The position numbers were made by a program, and so were the translations under genes. A stretch of 64,000 nucleotides of DNA from Microcebus murinus (taxonomy: Eukaryota > Chordata > Mammalia > Primates > Cheirogaleidae): the NCBI RefSeq assembly GCF_040939455.1, contig NC_134117.1, positions 62,828,501 to 62,892,500 on the forward strand. The letters are read 5' to 3'. The notes under the pieces were generated by a model, which saw only the letters and a program-made list of their open reading frames with translations, made no database searches and had not been told where the DNA came from. Of the stretch, positions 22,880-36,926 are shown in pieces. The stretch's first letter is position 1; each line of letters starts with the position of its first letter.

Positions 22880-23556
22880 TTTTATAAAGCAAAACAAAAA
22901 CTCTCATCATTCCTCTTCTGATTATAGTCTTTCAATTCACCCACTGCTTTCAAGACAGTCATGAAACCTTATATTTCCCACCAGACCCTTCACACTCCGG
23001 TCGCAGTTGACGTTTCTGACCCCAAGTCCCACTGTTTCTTCCTCACGAAGCATAGGCCCTGTTCACAAACCATTTTCATGGTTCCTGTCACTACTCCACA
23101 CAAAGCCTTCTAAAGAGGTGACATCACATTTATTGTGTAAATCGAAATCCTTACCACAGGCAATAAGAAATTTCAATCTTAGGGTCCCTGGGTAACTTAT
23201 GATGTGATTTCATACCACTCTTTACCTCCTTCATGGTGACCCAGTAATACCAGCATTTTACCTGACCCTAGAGTATACAAGCATACACTGTTGAGGAAAT
23301 GACTGGGGCCCTTGTCATTTCTTATTCCTCATGTCTGTAAAATATCACCCCTAAATAGCCCATTTCCCTACTTCAGTTTGCTTTTGCCCTAGTATGCCTT
23401 TCTCTTTCCACTCTATCTGAAATATCTCTACCCCCTCATCTTCCGTGCACTGCGACTTTATATCCCATCTGCACGTGACACCAGAGTGCAAGTTTCATTA
23501 GGATGGATAATTTTTCTATTTTCCTCACTTTTGTATGTCCATTCAAAAGAGTGTCT
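22880..23556 (+). mobile_element. L2 LINE 3' region, left part
   Basis: Pyrimidine-rich sequence with phrases such as 'ctcttctgattatagtcttt' and 'tctttccactctatctgaaa' follows the 3' part of the old L2 LINE in forward orientation. The characteristic tail resumes after the Alu at 23896. Heavily diverged. Confidence 0.5.
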
Positions 23557-23895
<339 letters not shown>

Positions 23896-23945
23896 CAAAA
23901 GAGTGTCTGGCACAGAAGAGGTCCTCATAAGTTTTTTCAACTGAT
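23896..23945 (+). mobile_element. L2 LINE 3' tail, right part
   Basis: 'gtctggcacagaagaggtcc' and 'ataagttttttcaactgatg' match the L2 end 'cctggcacatagtaggcgct'-type tail, rejoining the L2 split by the Alu. Confidence 0.5.
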
Positions 23946-24079
23946 GAAGCTACCATGATGAAAGAACTGGCCCAGGATTGCAATGGAAAAATAAAATTTT
24001 AACCAACTTTTCTAATGGACATAGAAGTTAAATTACTGAATCAAACATTAACAAATGAAATACACACACAATGACTAAT

Positions 24080-24590
24080 TGAAATTGATCTAGAAAGGTG
24101 AAGATAGTTTAATATCAGAAAATCAATTTATATAATCTACCATATTAATAGATTAAAGGAGAAAGCACATGATAATGTAGTAAAAACAAAAGATATTTCA
24201 AAGTTAAAAATTAAAAGTATCTGGCAACATTTAATAATCATAAAAAACCTCTTAGTATACCACAGTATACTGGGAAAGAAGAGAATTTGCTTAATCTAAT
24301 AAAAGGCATTTATCAAAGATTCACAATAAATACAATACTTTCTATTAAGAATTTAAATGCATATCTTATTGAATGAAGAAACAAAACAGAGATATCTACT
24401 ATTTCTACATTGATTCAGTATGGCATTTGAGGCCCTTGGCAATTCAATAAGACAATAATATTGAAACAAAAATAAGAGATAAAAGTATTCAAAAGAAATA
24501 TCTAAGCTTTTCTTATTTACATATGATACGATTCTTTACATGTAATAGCATAGAGAATCTAAAGCCCTTAAAAATACAGAGTTTAGTGAG
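24080..24590 (+). mobile_element. Old L1 ORF2 fragment
   Basis: Forward L1 reverse-transcriptase-region sequence, recognisable in the 'aaccatattaatagattaaa'-like block (about 24139-24157) and 'tcttatttacatatgata' (about 24512-24529). Decayed. Confidence 0.6.
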
Positions 24591-24605
24591 GCTGCTGCGT
24601 ATATG

Positions 24606-24664
<59 letters not shown>
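24606..24664 (+). repeat. Compound (GT)n(GA)n microsatellite
   Basis: About 10 GT units (24606-24625) followed by about 19 GA units (24626-24664), both nearly perfect. Confidence 0.95.
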
Positions 24665-24666
<2 letters not shown>

Positions 24667-24697
24667 AATAAAATATTAATATTAGAATAGAAGAGAA

Positions 24698-24988
24698 GGC
24701 CAGGCATGGTGGCTCACGCCTGTAATCCGAGCACTCTGGGAGTCTGAGGTGGGAGGATCACTTGAGTTCAGGAGTTTGACAGCAGCCTGAGCAAGGGTAA
24801 TACCCCATCTCTATTAAAAATAGAAAAAATTAGCTGGGTGTGGTGGAGCAGGCCTGTAGTCTCAGCTACTCAGGAGGCTGAGGCAGGAGGATCACTTGAG
24901 CCCAAGAGTTTGAAGTTGCAGTAAGCAATGGTGACACCACTGCATTCTAGCTGGGGTGACAGAACAAGACTCTGTCTCAAACAAAAAA
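24698..24988 (+). mobile_element. Alu SINE, older type without extended linker
   Basis: Two-arm Alu with a plain 'aaaaatagaaaaaattagct' linker. Flanked by a 14-bp target duplication with one mismatch (24684-24697 'agaatagaagagaa' and 24989-25002 'agaatagaatagaa'). Confidence 0.9.
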
Positions 24989-25009
24989 AGAATAGAATAG
25001 AAAATTTGA

Positions 25010-25340
25010 TACCATGTGATGTCTATCATATGGAACCTAAAAAAAGACCTTTTGATATCTAATAAAAGACCCCTATGGAGAAAATTTGAAAATAACTACA
25101 CTCATAGATAGGAAGATTCAATTTTATAAATATATTCCTAAATTCATTAATATTCAATATATTTGTAATTAATATTCTATTATTTAAGGACTTGTTTTGT
25201 AAATCCTAAAATTTATAACAAGGAGTACAGAGACAAGGATAGTTACAAAATTTTGAAAGAAAACTACAAGGACTTGACTTAAGATAGATATTATAATTAT
25301 TGAGATAGTATTTACCCATAGATAAATAGTACAAAGTGGA
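25010..25340 (+). mobile_element. Old L1 ORF2 fragment, continuation
   Basis: 'actcatagataggaagattc' (about 25100-25119) matches a forward L1 ORF2 block, and the rest is a diverged continuation of the L1 at 24080. The Alu and microsatellite lie between the two parts. Confidence 0.5.
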
Positions 25341-25964
25341 AATCCCAGGGAAAAGTTCATAAATATGTGAAATACTAATACATTTGTAAATGAATAGGCA
25401 TAACATATAAAGGCGATTTGTCCTATTGTATCTGGAAACAAATTTCAGTAGAAAGGAAAGGTGCTTGCTCATTTGTTTGTTGGTTAATTTGTTTATCACC
25501 ACAATGCCCTAGGGATTTTCACACCAGGTCTGTAAAATGGATGGTGTTTGTCAATAGAACTCTAATAGCTTGTGATAACTCATACACTCACTCCATTCTC
25601 AGAAGAAATTCTGAGATAGCTCAAGAACAAAAATGGTTTCTTCAGAGTTAGGACTACCACATCTTACAATCCTTCTCTCTCAAAGGCTCATTCTCTTTGT
25701 TCTTTTTCCTCTGATGTGGTATGATAGCATCTAGGAAGCATTGACCTAGGCTGCTTCCTAAAAGTTTTTAGGAAGAGAGAGAGAGCAAAATTTTTAAATC
25801 AGCCTCCACTCTAAGGGTCAACATAAAGGATAAAACAACTTTCTTCAAAGGGCAATCCATTTCACCAGTATGGGAAATTTGAAAGACTCAAACATCAGTG
25901 GTTGATAAAAGCTGTGTATTTTCCTGTGAGTTTTCTGTGCTCTGTATGTAGATTTGCTGATCCT
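25341..25964. other. Unassigned intergenic DNA
   Basis: No gene, RNA or repeat is recognised. Confidence 0.35.
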
Positions 25965-26115
25965 ACCACACACATAATAGACATTATCATTTCCAATTTT
26001 GAAATTGGAAAACTGATGCTAGCGAGGTGTATTAAGTGCCTATGCTCACACATTTAATTGGAAAAACTGGAATTTGAGTTCAAGTTTGCATGCCTTCAAA
26101 ATCTGTACTATATCC
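25965..26115 (-). mobile_element. MIR SINE remnant
   Basis: 'ttgaaattggaaaactgatg' (26000-26019) with 'tggaatttgagttcaagttt' downstream is the reverse MIR pattern. Confidence 0.45.
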
Positions 26116-27514
26116 ACCACAAATCAGAATTTATGGAGAAAGCATATTCTCCTCTAAGAAAGAACTGCATCTTTGGAAGCATGTAAGTTCAACATAGAAT
26201 GGAATGTCATTTCTTCTGCCAATTAGGCCTATATTTATACAATGAGGGAATGATGACATTCATAAGCACATAAAATTAGGAAAAAATACTCTTGGCAAGA
26301 AATAGTAAAGACATTTTGTGTATTAATGTCATCACATCACTTGAGAGTCAGAAAACTGACAGTCCATGATTAAGTACCCTGATGACTAAAAAATAAAACC
26401 CCTATCACCCTGCAGGTAAAACAGCTATTATATGAGGAAAGTGGTACGTTTCCCTAAACCTTTCCCATAACAATTTTGTATGTGTTTTATTTTACATTTG
26501 CACAGTACTTTAAATTATAGGTTGAGTCATCAATCAAAATATATAAATTGTTTTTTGATAGCATAAAAGTACCTAAAGGATAGGCAATGTAAAAAGTTTC
26601 CTTTTAGTGTGGAAATATAAAGGGATTTCCAGGAAATATGGAAAATTGAGCAATTGCATCCAAATTCCCTCCTTTAATATTGGCATGGGAATTCTTTATA
26701 TACTATGAAAATAGAAAACTGTATTAGTGCTAATAATTAGGGAAGAAGGATCTCCAAGTTCTATAAACATCATTTAGTTTATTTTAATCTAAAGATATTG
26801 TTATATTTAAAGAAAAGTCAACATACTGGGTCAAACTGCTTTAAGTGAAAGAAAAGCTTCATAAAAACACAAATCTTTGCTGAGATTGTCAGCTGTGGGC
26901 AGTTAAAATAAATTTCAGAATAAATATTGGGTGGCACCAATATTTCTGAAAAGTACCTTAGATGACAAAATATATCCTTCCACATTATGCTTGATACTGA
27001 CAGCCATGACTTTTCTTTTCTACTTGCTAGCTGCCCTAACAAACAAGGAAAGGAATCTCTTGAGCAGAAAGGGAAATAGTGAAGTTATATATAAAAAGAG
27101 AAACCATTTAAAATATGAGGAAGCTCATTTCAACTCCCTGAATAGATAAATAGAGATTTTCTCTCTAAAGAAAATAAATAAAAAACATTATCTTTCATAA
27201 GAAAATTTGTAGCGGATCAAATCAAGAGACCAATATGTCTGCACATGTGCAAAAAGAAAGAGATCACACATTAAATAATTTGGCACGATGCTTCTCCACC
27301 AGAATACAAAATATTTTGAAGAGAACAATAATGACTGCCTGAATAAAAATGAGAGAAAATTAACAATATCAGAAGGAAACAGTGGGATGAAATAATATTA
27401 TACAAGAAAGAAGAACCTTAAATATATACAATTGAAAAAGAAAGAAAAGAGACAATATACATATACAGGTCGAAATAGATTTCTAACCATAAACATTATG
27501 AATATGAAAATTCT
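26116..27514. other. Unassigned AT-rich intergenic DNA
   Basis: No gene or repeat family is recognised. Open frames at 26818-27149 lie on opposite strands and show no domain. Confidence 0.35.
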
Positions 27515-27714
27515 TAAAAACACATTATATTTTTCCTAATTTAATTCTATTGTAGTTAGAGACTGTATTATATACAATTTCAGTTCTTAGAAATTTATTG
27601 AGACTTACTTTATAACACAATTTATGGTTGATTTTGACAAGAAAAATGTACCATATGCATCTTATAAGACTATATATTCTGTAGCTGTTGGGTGTGTGTT
27701 CTATATAAGTCAAT
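27515..27714 (-). mobile_element. L1 ORF2 fragment, reverse, left half
   Basis: 'gaaatttattgagacttact' (27591-27610) and 'atattctgtagctgttgggt' (27673-27692) are reverse L1 ORF2 landmarks. The element resumes at 28261 after a nested insertion. Confidence 0.65.
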
Positions 27715-28260
27715 ATCAGAGAAATGAAAACACACCTCACACAAAAACTTATGCACAAATATTCATAGCAGCATTACTCATTATAGCAAAAAAAAAAAAT
27801 GGAAACAACTCAAATTTCCATCAATTGGTGAATGAATAAATAAAAGGTGGTGTATCCATACAATGAGACATTATTGTACAATACAAAAGAATGAATTACT
27901 GACACATGCTACAACATGGAAAAACCTTGTAAACCTTATGCTACATAAAAGAAGCCATTCACAAAAGGTCACATATTGCACAATCCCACTTATATGAAAT
28001 GTTCAGAATACGTAAATCTGTAAGAGACAGAAACTACATTGGTGGTTGCCTAGGGCTGGGTAGAGATGGAGATGAGAAATGGAAATTGACTGACAATGAT
28101 TAAAGGATTTCTTTCCCGGATGACAAAAATGATCTCAAATGGTACTGTTGTGATGTTTGCACGACTCTGCAAATGAGCCTAAAAACATTTAAATGTACAC
28201 ATCAAATGAATAAAAGGTATGGTATGTGAATTATATCTCAATAAAACTGAAAAAGAAAAA
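27715..28260 (+). mobile_element. L1 3' end nested in an opposite-strand L1
   Basis: Forward L1 3' end with 'aatattcatagcagcattac' (27757-27776), 'attggtggttgcctagggct' (about 28038-28057) and an A-rich end. It interrupts a reverse L1 and is bracketed by 'aagtcaat' at 27707-27714 and 28261-28268, an 8-bp target duplication. Confidence 0.7.
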
Positions 28261-28500
28261 AAGTCAATTAGGTGGACACAGTTGATATTTTGCTCAAATA
28301 TTCTTTATGCTTAGTATAGTCTTGTTATTTTTGTATGAATCACTTAAAAAGAATGTTTATATTTCTAACTATGATTTAAAATTTGTCTAGTTCTTTCTTT
28401 AATTTTCCTAGTTTATGTTTCATATATTTTGAAGCTCTTTAATTAATTTAAATATAGGGTAATTATGTGATTAAACACAGCTTTCAAATTATCATCCGAT
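28261..28500 (-). mobile_element. L1 ORF2 fragment, reverse, right half
   Basis: Continues the L1 at 27515-27714 ('caattaggtggacacagttg' and 'catatattttgaagctcttt'). Strongly diverged at the right. Confidence 0.55.
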
Positions 28501-28769
28501 GACTTAAAAGATATGCAAAATATCAAATATATAACATGCAATATACTATAAATTACTTTCCAATTATATTCATTTAATACTTAGTAAAATGAGGATACAA
28601 TTCTAAATATATATGATATGAATTTTGCCAATATTTATGCATTTGATAAATATATATTAAAATACACAAAGAAATACATAAAAAGTCTTAACAGAGTTGA
28701 GGTAAATATGTGATTTGTAATTTATATACATTTGAATGTATTTTATTTAGGAAAAAATAGGAAAGTTTT

Positions 28770-29106
<337 letters not shown>

Positions 29107-29370
29107 GGAAAGTTTTAATCATACTTTAAAACTCTCAAATTAACATAATTTTACATGTGTGCACCAGCACGCAAATCCTTGTAAGGTACTAAAGCATTAA
29201 ATTTCATTGTGAACTTTATAGTCCTCTTGGCAGTTATACTCCTCATGTTAAAATTGAACAATTTCAATTAATAATACAGTTTTTAAAAGTAGAAGGAAAG
29301 CACAGTAAAGAAAGAAATTTCACATAAAAAAAGAGCAAATTGAAAGCAACTGTTTCTTGTTCTACTACCA
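29107..29370. other. Unassigned intergenic DNA
   Basis: No feature is recognised. Confidence 0.35.
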
Positions 29371-29387
29371 TTTCTCAAACACCTTTT
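29371..29387. repeat. Left target-site duplication of L1 29388
   Basis: 'tttctcaaacacctttt' recurs exactly at 30738-30754 (17 bp). Confidence 0.9.
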
Positions 29388-30737
29388 TTTTATTTCAGCA
29401 TAATATGGGGGTACAAATGTTAAGGTTGCATACATTGCTATTGCCTTCCCTCCCCCCTCGAGTCAGAGCTTCAAGCATGTCCATCCCCCCAACAATGCAC
29501 ATGGCACTTATATTGTATATATATGAACCCATCCCCTCCCCCACCTGCCCAGCACCCAATAAATGCTTTTTGTGTTTTTTTTAACCATTTTGGTTAGATT
29601 TTATAACTTTGCCTTTACCTAGCAAAGGTTAGAGATATGTCCTTCCCCTCCACACTGTTCACCACATCTCTCAGGTGTGGGTCTATCCCCCCACCCCCCA
29701 AATCTCTGGTGAACACCACCACCCTTTGAGCACCATATTGATAATTGGTCAGTACCAATGTGACAGCGAGTACATGTGGAGCCCATTTTTCTGATCTTGT
29801 GTCACGTCACTTTGGATAATGGGCTTAAGCTCAATCCAGGATAATATAAGCGGTGCTAGCTCGCTGCCGTTTCTTAGAATTGAGTAATATTCCATTGTAA
29901 ACATATACCAAATTTTAAAAATCCAGTCATGAATTGACGGGCACTTGGGTTGTTTCCACGCCCTTGCAATAGTGAATTGTGCTGCCATAAACATTCAGGT
30001 GCAGATGTCTTTATAATAGAATGTCTTATGCTCTTTTGGGTAGATACCCAACAATATTATTGATGGGTCGAATGGTATTTCTATTTTTAGCTGTTGGAGA
30101 TATCTCCAAATTCTTTTCCACAAAGGTTGCACTAATTTGCAGTCCCACCAGCAGTGTAAGAGTGTTCCTGTCTCTCCACATCCTCGCCAGCTTTGTTGTT
30201 TTGGGATTTCTTGATACAGGCCATTCTCACGGGGGTTAGGTGACATCTCGTTGTGGTTTTGATTTGCATTTCTCTAATGATTAAAGATGTTGAGCATTTT
30301 TTTTATATGTTTGCTGGCCATTATTCTGTATTTTTTGGAAAAATTTCTGTTGCCCATTTCTTGATGGGGTTGTTTGATTTTTTCTTGTTAAATCTTTTGA
30401 GTTCTAGATAGATTCTTGTTACCAGACCTTTACCAGAAGTGTAGAGAGCAAATATTTTCTCCCATTCTGTAGGCCGTCTATTCGCTCTAATGATAGTTTC
30501 TTTGGCTGAGCAGAAGCTTTTTAGTTTGATCAGATCCCATTTGTTTATTTTTGTTGCTGTGATGATTGCTTTGGGGGTCTTCTTCAAAAATTATTTGCCT
30601 AGGCCAATGTCAGAAAGGGTTTTCCAAACATCTTATTCTAGGATTCTTAGGGTTTCATGCCTTAGGTTTAGATCTGTTATTCATCTTGAGAGAATTTCTG
30701 TGAGAGGTAAGAGGTAGGGATCCTGATTCATTCTTTG
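29388..30737 (-). mobile_element. Lineage-type L1, 5'-truncated, reverse
   Basis: This 1.35-kb insertion has its T-run and 3' UTR at the left ('tatttcagcataatatgggg') and ORF2 C-terminal coding sequence to the right. A reverse open stretch at 29995-30246 still encodes the L1 ORF2 C-terminal signature [14 protein letters not shown]. Another at 30321-30587 carries upstream ORF2 sequence. The exact 17-bp target duplication and long residual frames suggest a fairly young copy. The 3' UTR is shared with the L1s at 8307, 54605 and 57051. It is truncated and cannot move by itself. Confidence 0.9.
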
Positions 30738-30754
30738 TTTCTCAAACACCTTTT

Positions 30755-33700
30755 GATTTTGATTTATGCCTTTTGTTATCTGTTTTATCATGTTTTAAAA
30801 TATAATTTTATTTTTAAAATGTAGGTTTTTATGTTCAATATCATGTTTTTATTATTTTACCCATGCTATCAATTATTATATTTTTAATATTAAAAATAAA
30901 TTAAAATGCCAGAAACTATTAAATATTTTTTGACTTTTTAAACTTTTTTGTTATTGAAATGATATATTAGACACTTTTTCTTAATGTTTTTTTCTGTATT
31001 TAGTTTTTCTTTTTTAACTTTAAATTGCTTTCTTATCCTTTAGTTCTTAATGAAGAACTGCAGATGCTTAAAAGCTTACAGTGGTTTATTAAAGAAGTGA
31101 TTACATTGAGCAGGACTACAATCAGTAAACCTATGTTTATACACAAATTAGTTACTAATAATTTGAGATTATTGAACAATCAAGTTCAACATTATAGTAA
31201 TATTTTAAAAAATTATTAGCTACTACTTAGATTAAACTCCAAACCTATATATCAGTTAAATACAAATATGTTTTATTGAATCTTTTTTGTTTCTGAGGTT
31301 ATCATTAGCAGAATAAAATAAGTGTGTCTGGGCATATTCTGGGTTTGGAGTTCCTATATTATTATACTATGGAAAATAATATCAATTTTGCTAATGTAAA
31401 TGTAATCTTTGCATTAATCTTTAAATTTATTTGTGGTTGTCAACCCACCACTGTAAGTTAATAAAATAATTTTTAAATAATGTAAATATTATAATATTTT
31501 TACACATAAGCAATTCTAATATATTTTGACATTGAAATTTCAACCAACAAAATATGACTTGGGATATGTAGTGAAACTAAGTCTGTGAAATAATAGTAAT
31601 ACTAGCAGTCACTAATGAAAATTAAGATAAATTTTTATTTCAAAGTATTTAAACATTTCTGCATACATCTTTATTAGAATATGAAATATTTATACAAATA
31701 TGCCATTAATATTTAGTTGCTACCAAGGATGCATTTGCATTTTACCAAGATTTACTTTAAATTTATTCAAATAAAATAAATTAATCTCTCATTTCACAAA
31801 TTATTAGCAAAATTTATTGGCCTTTTAGGACTCCAGGATTGTAAATGATTTAATGTGAAATTTATTTTCTTTTGATTTGGTTTAAACAAGTAAAATTTTA
31901 GTGTTGACAATAGAAAAGATATATTTTATGAAATGGCAATAAATTATTAATAATATATTAAATACATGCTGGAGATTATAGTAAAAGATTTGCATTCCAC
32001 TCTATTACCAGACAAAGGTATATGAATATACAAGATGAAAGAATAGTGAACATATAAAAAATATTCATCCTCTGGAGACATAAAAATGCAGGTTAAATAA
32101 ATTTAGGGTAAACTTTTAAATTATAAATAAGAAATTAAATAACATAATACATTGTTAGCAATGTATGTTAAAACTGTTATACATTGTTTTGTAACATGAA
32201 ATAAAGAGCAGGAGTGAAAGCTATTGGTAATTTTTGTGAAATTGTGAATGTTCATTTGTGAGACAATAACAACAAAGTCAAAAAGTCAATAACAACAAAG
32301 AGAATCAAAATCTACACTCACCAAACATAATCACTTTTTTATAAATGTAAACTATTATTGGTTAATTATATATCACAGTCTGAATAAAAAAAGAAACCAT
32401 TACAAATGTCTAATTAAAGGCAGTAGAATTAAAATATTATGATACTTTCTCAGACTAATGCAGTGCTTAGCAGTGCTTAGTAATTTTTATATATTAATAT
32501 TGTAAATGTTATAGGGGATAGTATGGACACTAAAAGATAAACTGTACAAACATCTCTCTAAATGGTTATATATGTATATAATATATATACAGATTAACAT
32601 ATAGCAAAGCAAAGAATAGACAGGTGGAGAAAGGAAAGAGAGAGAGAGACTAACACAATATTAAAATAAATTATCTTATGGTCTTTGAGTTATTGACAAT
32701 TTAATTTTTCATCATTTTATTTAAGGTCAAGCTTTTTAATTAAAAAAATAAGCTAGATAATAATGTACACCAAAACAAATTTTAAAACAATACAAAGAAT
32801 ATAGTTAAGTGAATGTCTATAGTTTTTACAATTCCAAATTAAATATTTTTGTTAGTTTTCACAAATAAAAATGAAAGCATTAAAAAAGTACACAATTTAC
32901 TTGTAGACAATTACAGAGATTGCTTTTTTAATTTTGTTTCAGACTGTATTACCACATTTTCAAGCAATGCTCCGATAAGATGTAAATTGAATCTTCAGCA
33001 ATTATGTGAATTGGCAAAATAAGTGAGGTGATTATGCATGGTTACTCACAAAACAGTATTCAACTTTAGTCTGAAGATATGAAATCGAGTAACTATATTG
33101 CCTTTAGAAGAGCTATCTCTTAACTTTCACATAGAAAATTATACATATCAAACAATATCCCTCTTTCAAAAAGGTTCCCTTCAACCCAGGTTGCTGCTAA
33201 AAGGTTGCTGCTATAAGGTCTTACGGAATGACTTGAGCATCTCCTGCAGAGAAAAGATCAAGTCTATCAACAGAAGGAATATTTAATGCTGATAAGTTAA
33301 ATTGAATCTACAAATCTGAGAAAAACTTAAATCAGATTATTTTGATAGTATATACACATGGAGAAAAAACATTTTTAGGTTTTATTCTAAAATTACCAAT
33401 ATTTTTTATGAAACATTTGGTTTCTGGGAATGTTTTCTAAGACCCAAGAAAATAAAAGATTATTCACTGAATTATGTATTTTAGATCTTTTATTAAAAAT
33501 TCTAGTTTTTCTACAATAAAAAATGAAAATGTTCTGGAACAATTTTTTTTTTTAAAAAATACCAGCTTTTAAAAATCAGAGGACAATTTCATTTTAATAT
33601 CAATTTAACAAAACAAAGAAAAAATCTATACTAAGGAATTACACAGGTGATCTTTGGTGAGAATACAATATATTCGTTTTTTGTAAATGTCATTTTCTGT

Positions 33701-35149
33701 GTTTTCTAATTTTCTATCAAATTTATTGTTTCTTTGATAATTAAAATGTTATGGAGGCACAAAAATATTACCCAGATTTTTTGCAGAAATGATAATATTG
33801 AACTTTTGATTTTCTGACATCATGTGTGGGTATGCCCTTACTTTTTGCTTTTATTCTCAAAGAAAATTATGATATAAGAATTTTCTAGTCAGCACAATAC
33901 TACTAAGTATGAAAGAATTAAAAAGCTGCCACTTATAAAACCTCCCTAAAGAAAAAAAAAAAAAGAATTGCAAAAAGTGCTTTACTTACTGAAAAACAAT
34001 TCATAATATAGCCACTAATAAAAGGGAATATTATCTTAAAGACGTGTTTGTGAGCAGTTAAACCAATATGTTAAAGTTAATGTCTACTTAAACATCTTGG
34101 TAATAAAACTCAATGTAAATGTTATATAAAAGATAAATAAAAGGAAGATGTTTCAAAAATATTTACTGCTCATATGAACTTAAGTTTGGAGGTTATTACA
34201 AGTCACAGTGTGTTGGTTTGGGGATGGAAATATCACTATGCTAAATTTCTCATTTTTCAAGCGTGATATAAATTGATGATACATTATTCTTGTAATTGAT
34301 TTCTTTGTAAAATAAGAGCCTAAATAAACTTTTGGACTATTTGGTAGACATATTTTATAAAACCAAATAAACCACAAAATTTAAAATTATTTAATGTGGA
34401 TGGGGGAAAGAAACATGATGCAAAAAATTAAAGGTTGAAAAAATTAAAAATAGACAACAATAATATATTGACTGAAGGTCACTGATTTCTTTGATAAGTG
34501 GTTGTTTGTAGGACTGGGAGCAAAACCAGATTAATACAGGTTGAAGAAATACAATCAGTGAGTATAAGTACATCTTTCAGAAATTTAACATAGGTGGTAC
34601 TAATCACTATTTAGAATGGTAATACAATTAGATCTGTAGTCTATAACCTTTTAATGAAACTATATCTCAAAGATAATAATGATTTAAATATAAATGTGAA
34701 ATTATAATGTCAGCTCCATATGATAGATTGAAGATGTATTGGGCCCCCACCAACTACTCCAAATTGGATAAAAATACATTTATAAAAATAGGGCAACATG
34801 AGTAGAGATGCTCTAAGTCCACTATAGACACTGCAGAGCTTGTGAGACAGAAAACTGACAAGATCTGAGTGCAGCAAGAGAACCAAGCTCTGAAACAGTC
34901 CAGAAAATTCTGCAAAAGGTAAGACCTTTGTGGCTGACACCTGGAATGCTGAGTATGTACCTGGGACAGAAGCAGATCATCCTCTCTTGAGTTGTCATAG
35001 CAAAAGCTAAGTGTCAGCTCTTCTCTACTCCCCTTCCCTCTCCCTCAGGCAGGTAGCAGCATGCGGGTAATGGGTTTTTGGTGCTTTCATTGTAGAGGCC
35101 AGAACTTGCCCTATATTCTGGCAATGACTAATTTACTTAGGTATAAAAG
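30755..35149. other. Long AT-rich intergenic stretch
   Basis: About 4.4 kb with no gene, RNA gene or confidently recognised repeat. Small tandem duplications occur ('aggttgctgcta' at 33188 and 33202; 'cagtgcttag' twice near 32461). A slightly GC-richer part at 34700-35060 is unassigned. Very old LINE remnants may be present but could not be proven by eye. Confidence 0.4.
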
Positions 35150-35445
35150 AGCTGTGAAATCCTTTTATTTAAAACTATAAAACGAAGTTTACAAAACTAG
35201 GATTGAATAAATGGAGAGATTGGCCATGTTTCTGGATATGAGGATTTAACATTGTTTGTTCTCCCAAATTAATTAATATAAACATCATATAATTAATTAA
35301 TTAAATAATAATTAATAATTTAATTAAATTAATTAAATTATTGATTAAATAATTAATTAATATAAACATCATATAAACACTATACTATACAATACTGTAA
35401 TATGATTCATTCAATCTCAGTCAAAATCCCACCTCGATTTTTTCA
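35150..35445 (+). mobile_element. Old L1 ORF2 fragment containing an AT-only expansion
   Basis: 'aataaatggagagattggcc' (35206-35225) and 'atctcagtcaaaatcccacc' (35414-35433) match forward ORF2. Between them is an AT-rich expansion with a duplicated segment (35267-35376). Confidence 0.55.
35267..35376. repeat. AT-rich block flanked by 26-bp perfect direct repeats
   Basis: The 26 bases at 35267-35292 are repeated exactly at 35351-35376 (offset 84). The 58 bases between are almost entirely TTAA/TAAT units with a single G, and can fold back on themselves. Confidence 0.85.
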
Positions 35446-36063
35446 TTCAACCCAAGAAATAAATTGTAATAGCAGTGCATCGAAGTAAACACCAACGGGG
35501 ACTAAGTGTCAAGACTTATGAAACTATAGTAGATGTACACAAATGCTCCATACATATTATTTCAATGAAGGGAAGTTAATAAATTTCTTAAAAATGTGAA
35601 TATTAATTGTTATCACATAATTGGAAGCACTTCACAAGTTCTATTAAACTGCTATTGGTATCATTTTTAGACTAACAGTTTATTTTTACTGCTATAACAA
35701 GTTAGCCTATACAAATAGGAATAATATTTGGTCTTGGAAACTGCATTTATTTCTGAAAAATTCTTATCAGTTGTGTCTCCTCCTACGTATCTTCTATAGG
35801 TTTTAACATAATATCAATTTGAATAAAGCATAGATTTCAAACAATGTACTCCCTTCATGGGGAAATGTTTGAAGTAAAATAGAAGAAAAAGAAGTATTTT
35901 ATTAATTTACTTCCAAGTTAAACAGTTAAATCATACTTTTACAAAGTTGATCTAAAAAATAAATGAATAACTCATTCATTCTTAAGTGTTGATAAATATT
36001 CCAGATTGCGATTTGCAAGGTAAATTATAATATTGAAATAATTTATCATGAGCAATATACTCT
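35446..36063. other. Unassigned intergenic DNA
   Basis: No feature is recognised. Confidence 0.35.

Positions 36064-36926
<863 letters not shown>

Noticed and set aside
29995..30246. Possible protein-coding gene with a [11 protein letters not shown] motif
   Set aside because: This is the L1 ORF2 C-terminus in a truncated insertion, not a host gene.
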